Assembly: GCA_038373885.1 (NCBI GenBank)
Contig: JAWZYV010002480.1
Location: forward strand, 248,001-312,000
Direction of reading: 5' to 3'
DNA from: Cheiracanthium punctorium
Lineage: Eukaryota > Arthropoda > Arachnida > Araneae > Cheiracanthiidae
Length of the DNA stretch: 64,000 nt
The notes below the pieces were generated by a model. The model searched no databases and was not told the DNA's origin. It saw only the letters and a program-made list of their open reading frames with translations. The position numbers and the translations under genes were made by a program. Of this stretch, positions 23,792-33,184 are shown piece after piece (position 1 is the first letter of the stretch; the number at the start of each line of letters is the position of its first letter).

Positions 23792-25241
23792 CAAACAGCA
23801 CAGCAAACTTGCAGCAAGCTTGATTTATCAAGTCAATAAGCTTGAATTAAGCTTGAAAATTTCAAGCGTGTAAGCTTAATGCAAGCTTAAATCAATGTTC
23901 TAGTTTACACTTGCCCAGCTTGCATTAAGCTTGACATATCAAGCCTGACATTTCAAGCTTAATTTCAAGCTTAAAAAATTTCCTAAATACACGGGGCGCC
24001 GGTCGGCGAACTCGCCCCACATATTTTACTTTGCCACGCATTTTCCGCCTCTACGCTGAAATTTCAATTTAATTTAATCTGTTTCCATCGAGTGTTCGTG
24101 GCTGGAATAGAACCCAGGACCTTTCGGTTGGGAGTCCAGCTCGCTATCCGTTCAGCTACTAAGCTTCACGCAGATATGACTAAAGTTTGAAGTGACTTAT
24201 CACGCTGTTTTCTCGCCAGATTGATAAGTGGGCGATGTGTTATTTGTTTCTTTTATTTTTCTATGGGATGCATCAAAATTAAAATAATGTTATGTGTGAT
24301 TTAGAGACTCTACTAATAGGGAAATAAACATAATATAAACTTAAGAGCAGCACACGTTTTAAAACTTTCAGTACCGCAACACTCATAAGCAATACTGCTG
24401 GCCAAAATCGAGACAAACGACAGATTTTGAAATCAATTTCGTAGTATAATTGTATTTTATTTTGAAGAATTTCCATATTTGGAAATATAGAATGGGTTTA
24501 CTTACTTAACACAAATTTTGTGTTAAGTAATCTAAAATCAAAGAAACAAATAGTTAAACGTTACTTCGAAATGCTATATCACAGTTGCTAACATGTATGG
24601 AATACAAACACTTTAGTCATTTTTGTAAATATTTCTTAAAATAACAAATATTTGAAAAATTTTGCTATTTTTTAACGCTAAAAATTCTCTTTACAAATGT
24701 GGTTAGTTGTTTTCCTACATATTGGTATGCTATATCAATATAGAGCATTTCGAAGAATTAAAAAATAAGTTTAAATTAATTTATACAAATGTAAATTTGA
24801 ATTATTTTCATTGTTCATACTTTATAATTAAAAAAATTATTTAACTTCTGAATTTTTTTTTTTTTTTTATCCTTTGTAATTTTATTTTAAAACTACAAAA
24901 GTGTAAGATGTAAGATTTTTGGGCCCTAAAATCTGTAGGCCCTGGGCAGTTGCCCCGTTTGCCCTGCCGGTAATATGGCACTGGTAATAAAATAAAACAC
25001 ATCTTTTACGAACTTTCAGCAAATTTGAGGACGCTAGACAATTAATGTCCATTCTCTTTCACAGATGGCACCATCACTGCGCACTTTGAAAGCTAAAATC
25101 AAGCTGTATTTAAGCTTGACAATTCAACTTGACTCCTGCAAGCTTGCTGCCAGCTTAAAATGAGTTGAACTGTCAAGCTTGCATTAATACGTCAAATTCA
25201 AGGAAATATCAAGCTTGATTTAAGCTTATGTGCTGTCTGGG
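23792..25241. mobile_element. AAGCTT-rich inverted-terminal element
   Basis: The left end, CCAAACAGCACAGC, and the right end, read inverted as CCCAGACAGCACATAAGC, are similar. Both termini are packed with AAGCTT or CAAGCTTG: eight hexamers in about 170 bp on the left and five in about 120 bp on the right, with one more in the middle. A tRNA-derived SINE-like segment lies inside. Class is unknown; the boundaries are approximate. Confidence 0.55.
24095..24165 (-). mobile_element. tRNA-derived SINE-like head (A and B boxes)
   Basis: On the - strand, TAGCTGAACGGATAGCGAGC resembles an RNA polymerase III A box and GGGTTCTATTCC (24104-24115) a B box. Between them is a TGGACTCCCAACCGA anticodon-arm-like stretch with a CTCCCAA loop (CCC, Gly-like). 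The acceptor stem does not pair convincingly, so this is a SINE head or tRNA relic and not a working tRNA gene. Confidence 0.55.
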
Positions 25242-25384
25242 ATATATGTTTGTACGTATATATATATGCATTATGTATTCTGTTATTACGGTATATCATG
25301 AGTTTGCAGCTAGTTTTTCTTTATTTTACTATGGTGATAAATTTATTCAGTTGTTATTTAAATGGTTTTATGTTTATTATGTAG

Positions 25385-25546
25385 CTTGAACTAACATCAC
25401 CAGATCTCTCTGCCATGTCGACTCCTGAAAATATTGTCCTAGTTAAAAGGATTCTTATTAAATGTGCAGATGTTTCAAATCCAGCGAGACCTCTTAACTC
25501 CTGCAGGGAATGGGCCTATAGGATTGCAGAAGAATACATAGCACAA
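25385..25546 (+). CDS. PDE8: PDE8 exon: KCADVSNP metal-ligand motif
   Basis: This phase 0/0 exon of 54 codons encodes [20 protein letters not shown] and then [14 protein letters not shown]. The Asp of CADVSNP (25469-25471) is the fourth conserved metal ligand of cyclic nucleotide phosphodiesterases. The acceptor is TTATGTAG and the donor GTAATT at 25547. It is followed by the 10.5-kb intron 7 with its four-level transposon nest. Confidence 0.94.
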
Positions 25547-26854
25547 GTAATTATATGTATACATTTGTGTGTATTTTAAGTGTGCTTTAACATTGTCCAG
25601 AGAGATGTCTTTTTCATAAAAATGCCTATTTCAGAATTATCTAATCAAGGAGAGTATTTATACTTTCTGTTTATAAATTTTAAAAGTTTCTTTCAAAGAT
25701 AGCTTGGCTATCTTCATTTTTCCTCTCAATAGAAGAAGACTGGAGGGTGTGACATTGAACAGATCCCACTCCATTTTGATTCATGAACACCTACACAGGC
25801 TGTCTACCAATCAGGAAAGTCAGGAAAATGGGAAGTAGTTCAGGAAAGTCTAGACAAAGCCTGGAAAATTCTCAAAAGAATGATTTTTCTTTCTTAAAAA
25901 AATTCTTGACAGGTCTTTTTTTTTTTCCTCTGGACTCCAGAGAGTAAAAAATGCAGATAAAGATAATTTATCTTATAAATAAAAATGAAATTCTGTTTTT
26001 TTGTTTGTGGATTTGATTAGTATACAAATCCACAAAAATGGACCTATCAGCCTGAAATTTTGCACAGATATGTAAAATAATATAGAATAAATGATAGTCC
26101 ACTTTAAAACTTTGAAAGTCCACCCGTTCCCGGAATTTAAGAGATTTTTTATGTTCTCCATGCAGAAAGATTTCCGTAATTGTAACCCATGTAGTGAAAA
26201 AAGTGTGAAATAAGCGTCGTGGTTGCCATGTGTGGCGATTTTGCCGAATAAAAGGTTTTAAATTCTCAAAGTAAAAATAAAAAAATAATAATGATTTTTT
26301 TTTACTTAGTTTATATTTGTAAGGTTATTTTTTTTAAATTATAATATCGTGTGCATGGGAAATCAGAGCAGGAATGAAATGTTTTATACGCAAAACAATA
26401 AGAATTGAAGATTTCCGAGGCTAATATGTAAAATTTTTTAGTTTGGCGAAAAATAAAATGGCTGAAATGCCAATTTTGATAAAGTGAGTTCTAGCGCAGC
26501 GGTGCGCAAACCGGGGGTCGCGAGATAATTTTTGGGGGTCACCAAATTCAAAGAGATTCACATTTATGAAAAATCTGCAATTATTCATTTCAAAGAACTG
26601 AAATAATACAAAAGAAGAAACTGACAATTATTATTTTACGAGCGCGATATTCGTGACCGCTATCACGGGGCTTCAAAACCAAGTTATCATGCATAGTGAT
26701 CTGCAAATTGATCATGCATAGTGATCTTCAAAATTATTTTCCATTAAAACAAAACATCGATCACGATTGGATCCAGAGGATGACTTACGATTTGCGATTT
26801 CCAATACGGATCCGAACATAGAAACAATCATGAGCTCTTTGCAAGCACATATTT

Positions 26855-27943
26855 TGTTGGAGCTAAATAATTTTTATTAAACTAAATATATTTAACTGAA
26901 TTCAAATTTAAGATGCTAAAAATTTATTTTGCCCAAGTTTTTTTTCATGTGCCAATTAGGCTTAAGTTTTGTTTATGTTATTCACCCATGGGTTAAACCT
27001 ATCTTAATTGTATTAAAGTTCAACTAAAAGTAATTAATATCAGTTTAAAAATAAAATTCAAATGGGTTTAAACTTCTTCATAACCCTAAATAGTAGTATC
27101 TCTAAGTTAAAAATGTAAACAAAATAAAACCCCTACTTCTTATTGAAAAAAAAAAATTAATTAAATAAATAAAATTGAAATAATATACTTTTTATTCATT
27201 GAAGACCCAAGACAACTTCAAAGTAAAATTTAAAAACCTAAGCTCAATATTTAATAAAGTTGTGTTTAGTTGTTGACTACTGCTGCTGGATGGAAATAGC
27301 CTCTGAACTATGGCCCAGTAGTTTAATGATGTCATGCTTCCTGAAAAATAAGGGTCTTCCTTTTGACAAATAGATGCTTAGGTTCTCTAAAGAATCATGG
27401 GGGTAAGAGAATTAGTTCTGGTTAGGGTAGGACTTTTAACTAATGTTTAAACCATGGGTGAAGAGTGAAAAGCCTGAAGTGAAAGGCAATTTTCTGAGGT
27501 TGTTTTCAATATGCAAATTTATTGAACCTTTATTTTATGCAAATGTTGCATACTTTTTTATTCTGTAACTGTAAAATTAACCTGTTTTATATAGTATATA
27601 AAGTGTCTGCTTTATGAGAAAACACACAGGCCAGGCTGCTGATACAGCTAGAAGGTTGCCCTAGTCATGGGAAGGGCATGATGTATTTCTGCCAGATATA
27701 TTATAAAAGGCTTGCATTGGAACTGGAAATTTTTCCAGATGGCCTGGTTTATCTTAAAATCTGAAATTGTTTTTAAATTTTTTTTGTTTTGTAAGTGTTC
27801 TTTTTGTGCAATGTTTAAATAAATTTAAGTTGAGAAAATATAAAGTGTCGTCAATTTTTAAGCCTTCACCTCTAGTGGTAACAACTGAAAACTGACTGGG
27901 TCATTTTTATGACATACTTGGCATTTCATCCACGGACCCAACA
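26855..27943 (+). repeat. 5' LTR of copia element
   Basis: It starts TGTTGG and ends CCAACA, a perfect 6-bp inverted terminus, just before the primer-binding site. Compared with the 3' LTR it differs by only a handful of substitutions and by homopolymer length. It lacks about 42 bp present in the 3' LTR at 32166-32207; the deletion edges share CAA. It includes a TATATAAAG-type box near 27594 and AATAAA-like signals. Confidence 0.85.
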
Positions 27944-27944
27944 G

Positions 27945-27956
27945 TGGTAGCAGAGC
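27945..27956 (+). other. Copia primer-binding site
   Basis: TGGTAGCAGAGC starts one base after the 5' LTR. Its first 11 bases complement the 3' end of animal initiator tRNA-Met, the usual primer of copia-type elements. Confidence 0.8.
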
Positions 27957-27999
27957 GTGGTTTTGCTCAGCCACCTGGGGTGAAGAAGACTTAAGAAAT

Positions 28000-30729
28000 A
28001 TGGTTTCTACTAGTGAACCCATAGGAACTGTAATGGCCTTTCCAAAGCTAAACCGGGATAATTACAAGCTATGGAAATATAGCATCAATATGTACCTAGC
28101 AGGCCAAGATCTGTCAGAATATTGTTCAGAGTCTCTAGTGGAGGAAGTCAACAAAGCAGCCAAGGATGTATCTGGCACCACTTCAGAAGTTAAGGATTTG
28201 AAGAAGGAAAAGAAAGCTTTGGCCACCATCTGCCTTAGTATAGAAGAAAACTTAAAAAGCTTGCTTTATGAAGCCAAAACTCCACCTGAAGCATGGACGC
28301 TGTTAAAATCTGCATTCGAGCCCTGTAGTCGAGCTAGAATAGCTGCTCTTAGAAGAACTTTCTTTCAAATTCAGTATGAAAAGTCTGACGGCATGGACAA
28401 TTACATTGGTAAAGTTTTGGAAGCTGCGAAAGACCTAAAATTGGCAGGGAAGGATATTGCTGATGATGAAATCGCTTTCCAGTTGTTGGACAATCTGCCT
28501 AATAGCTATGAAAATTTAGTCGTCCAACTGTACAGGCTACCTGATGAAGAATTTACAACTTCAGAAATTAGAAAACAGCTGCTGGCCGAAGCTGATCGTC
28601 AAAAGTGCAAGGTAACGGAGACTGTTAATCATCAAGCTCTGGTCTCTGTGAAAAAGAGGAATACCTGGTCCAGAAAAGAAATAATATGCTACCAGTGTGG
28701 GAAGCCTGGGCATTTAAAGAGGAGTTGTTTTCAACTAAAGAATCGACCACCCCAGAAAAAGGACTTTCAACAAAGGAAATTCTCAAACAAGCTTATTCAT
28801 CAGGGTCCCCAAAAGCAGACTGAAGGAGACAAGCAAGCACATTTTGCAGCCCTCCTAAGTGAATCGCCCTCTTTAAAAGTTGTGTTAGACAGTGCTGCAA
28901 CATGTCATTTCATCACTAGAAGAAATGCGTTCCAGAACCTGGAGCCTATGAACAGCAGTGCCGCAACAGCAGAAGGATCTACAAGAATACTGGGGGTTGG
29001 TGATGTCAGTCTTCAAATCCCTTCAGGTACTGTTACTTACAATTTGACTTTAAAAAATGCTTATTATGCACCTGATATGTGCAAAAACTTGGTTTCAGTC
29101 AGATGTTTATGTGAGGAGGGTTTTAAAGTGAATTTTTCTAATGATAAAGGAAGTGTCTGTAATGAAAAGGGTGAGGTTGTGTTTTTTGCCCCTCTCAAGG
29201 ACAGATTTTATTCAATTTTAACAAGTTATGTAAATAATGATTTGGCAGATGGAGCTTTTATTACAAACAAAAATTTAATGTTATGGCATTCTAGATTTGG
29301 CCATTATAATAGTAAAACTCTTGTGGAATTTTCAAAATCTTCAAATGTTATTGGTTTAAATAAATTAGAAAGTAAGGCTGAGGAATGTGAATTTTGCAAC
29401 CTTGCCAAGAGCACTAGAGCGAGTCACCCAGAAATAGATAGGATCCAAACTTCTGAAATTCTTGAACTTTTACATTTGGACCTTTGGGGCCCTTCCCCTG
29501 TCCCTTCTTTGGGTAATGCTAGATATTTTATGTCTGTAGTAGATGATTTCTCAAGATATTCATTTGTGTACACCCTTCAAACAAAAGATGAAGCTCTAAA
29601 ATTTTTTAAACAGTATAAATCCTTTGTAGAAAAACAGAAAGGTAAGAAGATAAAAGCAATTAGAACCGACCAGGGAGGAGAGTTTATCTCAAATGAATTC
29701 GAGGAATTTTTAAGAGAGCAGGGGATAAGGCATGAAAAAACTAACCCATATTCGCCCCAAATGAACGGGATTGCCGAGAGGCTTAACAGAAGTTTATTGG
29801 ATGGTGTTCATTCTGTATTATTCCAAACTGAATTGCCCCATTCACTTTGGGCAGAATTAGTGTTAACACAGAATTATCTTAAAAATAGATTCCCACATAA
29901 AAAGTTAAATGGTAAAGCCCCTTTAAATATTTGGATAAATAAAACATTCTCAGTGAAACACTTAAAAATTATAGGTAGTAAAGTTTTTGCCCATATTCCT
30001 AAACATAAAAGCAAATTTGATAAAAGAGCCCGGAAGGGAATTTTGATAGGGTATGCTTCCAGCACAAAGGGATACAGAATATGGTACCCAGGGACAACTT
30101 CAGTTGAAGAAACTAAGCATTTAAAAATAAATGAGAATGATTTCAAATTTGAAACAGAAAACAAAGATTTTAGTACAGTTGATATAAATTTATTTAATGA
30201 TTTTAAAAACTTTGATAGTGATTCACTGAATTTACCTAGCCATGATTCAACCCAATTATCACCTCCTAAAATTGATTGGAAGAGGGTAGAAATACCAAGA
30301 AGGAGGGGGAAAACAAAAGGCCGTATAGATATTTATTACTATCCAGAAAAAGGGGTCAGGCTGCGAAGTAAAAAAGAAGTAGAAGAATATTGTAAGGAAA
30401 GGGACATACCATATGACCCCAAAGACTTTAGTTGGACACCCCAAAGGAAAGTAACATTCAATGATAGTAGTGTGGATGAGGATGAATCTGAGGAAACTAA
30501 ATCTGAAGGCGAGGCACTTTGTGCAGATATAAAAATTCCAAAAACTTTTAAGGAATCCCAGGGTCTACCAGAAAAACAAAAATGGCACGAGGCCATGAAA
30601 ACAGAAATAGAGACTTTAAAGAAAAGGGAAGTTTTTGAACTAGTTCCCAGACCTGACCAAGCTAGAGTATTGGGCAGCAAGTGGGTCTTTACAGTTAAAG
30701 AAAGTGAGTCTCAAAAGGTTAGTCTTTAA
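28000..30729 (+). CDS. Copia Gag-Pol, first open part: Gag, protease, integrase, start of RT (909 codons)
   Basis: Translation starts at ATG 44 nt after the primer-binding site. The N-terminal 220 residues are a copia-type Gag. A CCHC zinc knuckle (CYQCGKPGHLKRSC) spans residues 230-243. The aspartic protease motif VLDSAATCHF has its Asp at 297. The integrase has its HHCC region (His 430, Cys 463 and 466) and DD35E residues Asp 494, Asp 557 and Glu 593. The end is the RT entry (EVFELVPRP...GSKWVFTVKE). A frameshift near 30700-30725 breaks the frame; a working element would have one open frame. Confidence 0.93.
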   Translation: MVSTSEPIGTVMAFPKLNRDNYKLWKYSINMYLAGQDLSEYCSESLVEEVNKAAKDVSGTTSEVKDLKKEKKALATICLSIEENLKSLLYEAKTPPEAWTLLKSAFEPCSRARIAALRRTFFQIQYEKSDGMDNYIGKVLEAAKDLKLAGKDIADDEIAFQLLDNLPNSYENLVVQLYRLPDEEFTTSEIRKQLLAEADRQKCKVTETVNHQALVSVKKRNTWSRKEIICYQCGKPGHLKRSCFQLKNRPPQKKDFQQRKFSNKLIHQGPQKQTEGDKQAHFAALLSESPSLKVVLDSAATCHFITRRNAFQNLEPMNSSAATAEGSTRILGVGDVSLQIPSGTVTYNLTLKNAYYAPDMCKNLVSVRCLCEEGFKVNFSNDKGSVCNEKGEVVFFAPLKDRFYSILTSYVNNDLADGAFITNKNLMLWHSRFGHYNSKTLVEFSKSSNVIGLNKLESKAEECEFCNLAKSTRASHPEIDRIQTSEILELLHLDLWGPSPVPSLGNARYFMSVVDDFSRYSFVYTLQTKDEALKFFKQYKSFVEKQKGKKIKAIRTDQGGEFISNEFEEFLREQGIRHEKTNPYSPQMNGIAERLNRSLLDGVHSVLFQTELPHSLWAELVLTQNYLKNRFPHKKLNGKAPLNIWINKTFSVKHLKIIGSKVFAHIPKHKSKFDKRARKGILIGYASSTKGYRIWYPGTTSVEETKHLKINENDFKFETENKDFSTVDINLFNDFKNFDSDSLNLPSHDSTQLSPPKIDWKRVEIPRRRGKTKGRIDIYYYPEKGVRLRSKKEVEEYCKERDIPYDPKDFSWTPQRKVTFNDSSVDEDESEETKSEGEALCADIKIPKTFKESQGLPEKQKWHEAMKTEIETLKKREVFELVPRPDQARVLGSKWVFTVKESESQKVSL

Positions 30730-31471
30730 AGCGCGCCTTGTAGCTCAGGGATTCCGACAAATAGGAGGGATCAATTATTTTGACACTTTTTCACCTGTAA
30801 TTTCATTTTCCCTGGTCAGGGTTTTCTTTGTCATTTTTAGTATATACAAAAATTGGATAACTTTACATTTGGACATAAAGTGTGCATATCTTTATGCACC
30901 ACTAAATGAATTGATTTACATTGAGCAGCCTGAAGGATTCCTTGAGAGAGGTAAAGAATCTTATGTAATGAAATTGGTTAAAGCCCTTTATGGGCTTCAT
31001 CAAGCAGGTAGAGAATGGTTTTTAGAATTAGACAGTACGTTCAAAGAATTGGGTTTAATAAAAATGGGTAGTTGTAACTGCTTATACATGTATAAATTTA
31101 AAGTAATTCTACTAGTATATGTAGATGATTTTGCAATCTTTGCTGAAAATAACAAAATTTTAAATGAAGTGGTAAATCTCATTAAATCAAAATTTGAAAT
31201 TAAAATTCTAGGAAAAATTAAAAACTTTTTGGGTGTTGAATTTGAAGAAGTAAATGGACGGGTTCTTATGCACCAACAAAAATATATTGAAAAATTAACA
31301 GAAGTTTTTAAAGATATCCCCAGGGTTAAATGCAAATTACCGCTTTCTCCGGGTGCAATGTTAAATAAAACTTCTGAAGCAGTAAACATTGATGTTCCTT
31401 ATCGAGAATTAGTTGGCTGCCTCTTGTGTACCTTGCTTCAAGAACCCGACCTGATATTCAATACTCTGTAA
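30704..31471 (+). pseudogene. Copia RT core in shifted frame
   Basis: RVT_2-type reverse transcriptase continues one base out of frame with the upstream part: VFKARLVAQGFRQ, then LDIKCAYLYAPL, EQPEGF and the catalytic YVDD at 31118-31129 (residues 139-142). The frame ends a few codons after the conserved RELVGCLL block. A second shift between 31426 and 31471 returns to the original frame, so the two shifts compensate overall. Confidence 0.9.
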
Positions 31472-32055
31472 TAGCTCTGTCCCAATTTTCAAGTGCACCC
31501 TCGTGGACACATTGGAAATACTTATGTCAAATTTTCCAATATGTAGTTAATACTAAACATTTTTCAATAAATTTATCTAGAATTTCAAACAATCATTTAA
31601 AAGTGTATTCAGATGCCAGTTGGGCTTCAGACTTAATTAGCAGAAAGTCAATTAGTGGTTATGTTCTCCTGCTTGATGAAGTACCAGTCATTTGGAATTC
31701 GTCCAAACAAAAATGTACTGCCCTATCTAGTATGGAGGCAGAATACATTGCTTTGTCAGATGCTATTAAAGAAATGTGTTGGTTACTAAGAATATTGGAT
31801 GAATTAAAAGTCTTAAATTTAAAAATGGAAAAACCACTTGTTTACTGTGACAACCAAAGTACTCTGTTTTTTTCAAAAAATAATGTGGAAAATTCAAGAA
31901 CAAAATATATTGATACAAGGACTTTTTATGTGAAAGAAAATTTAGACAAATTTCAACTTAAACATGTGTCAGGAAAGGCCAATGTGGCTGACATTTTTAC
32001 AAAGGCTTTGCCCTTTGATGTATTTTCATTCTATTGTGAATGGTTATTTGGCTAA
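31426..32055 (+). pseudogene. Copia RNase H, end of polyprotein
   Basis: The frame reads YLASRTRPDIQYSV, then VYSDASWASD (RNase H Asp), SISGYVLLLDEVPVIWNSSK and SSMEAEYIALSDA (Glu), then KHVSGKANVADIFTKALP to TAA at 32053-32055. It is in the same frame as the first part of Gag-Pol. The start here is only where the frame resumes, not a true initiation site. Confidence 0.9.
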
Positions 32056-32065
32056 TGCAGGGCCT

Positions 32066-32078
32066 GGGGAAAGGGGGG
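32066..32078 (+). other. Copia polypurine tract
   Basis: GGGGAAAGGGGGG lies between the polyprotein stop and the 3' LTR, the position of the plus-strand primer in LTR elements. Confidence 0.8.
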
Positions 32079-32083
32079 CATTT

Positions 32084-33184
32084 TGTTGGAGCTAAATAAT
32101 TTTTATTAAACTAAATATATTTAACTGAATTCAAATTTAAGATGCTAAAAATTTATTTTGCCCAATTGTTTTCCCCTGGCCTTGCATCAGCCATCTATTT
32201 CATCAAGTTTTTTTTTCATGTGCCAATTAGGCTTAAGTTTTGTTTATGTTATTCACCCATGGGTTAAACCTATCTTAATTGTATTAAAGTTCAACTAAAA
32301 GTAATTAATATCAGTTTAAAAATAAAATTCAAATGGGTTTAAACTTCTTCATAACCCTAAATAGTAGTATCTCTAAGTTAAAAGTGTAAACAAAATAAAA
32401 CCCCTACTTCTTATTGAAAAAAAAAAAAAAATTAATTAAATAAATAAAATTGAAATAATATACTTTTTATTCATTGAAGACCCAAGACAACTTCAAAGTA
32501 AAATTTAAAAACCTAAGCTCAATATTTAATAAAGTTGTGTTTAGTTGTTGACTACTGCTGCTGGATGGAAATAGCCTCTGAACTATGGCCCAGTAGTTTA
32601 ATGATGTCATGCTTCCTGAAAAATAAGGGTCTTCCTTTTGACAAATAGATGCTTAGGTTCTCTAAAGAATCATGGGGGTAAGAGAATTAGTTCTGGTTAG
32701 GGTAGGACTTTTAACTAATGTTTAAACCATGGGTGAAGAGTGAAAAGCCTGAAGTGAAAGGCAATTTTCTGAGGTTGTTTTCAATATGCAAATTCATTGA
32801 ACCTTTATTTTATGCAAATGTTGCATACTTTTTTATTCTGTAACTGTAAAATTAACCTGTTTTATATAGTATATAAAGTGTCTGCTTTATGAGAAAACAC
32901 ACAGGCCAGGCTGCTGATACAGCTAGAAGATTGCCCTAGTCATGGGAAGGGCATGATGTATTTCTGCCAGATATATTATAAAAGGCTTGCATTGGAACTG
33001 GAAATTTTTCCAGGTGGCCTGGTTTATCTTAAAATCTGAAATTGTTTTTAAATTTTTTTTGTTTTGTAAGTGTTCTTTTTGTGCAATGTTTAAATAAATT
33101 TAAGTTGAGAAAATATAAAGTGTCGTCAATTTTTAAGCCTTCACCTCTAGTGGTACAACTGAAACTGTGGGTCATTTTTATGAC
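32084..33184 (+). repeat. 3' LTR of copia element (right end truncated)
   Basis: It starts TGTTGG like the 5' LTR and matches it to TCATTTTTATGAC. It lacks the last ~28 bp, including the CCAACA end, so no 5-bp target duplication can be checked. It keeps the 42-bp segment missing from the 5' LTR. The near identity points to a recent insertion followed by small deletions. Confidence 0.85.

Noticed and set aside
24095..24165. Functional tRNA gene
   Set aside because: A and B boxes are recognisable but the acceptor stem does not pair and the B box deviates (TTCTATTCC), so a SINE or relic is more likely.
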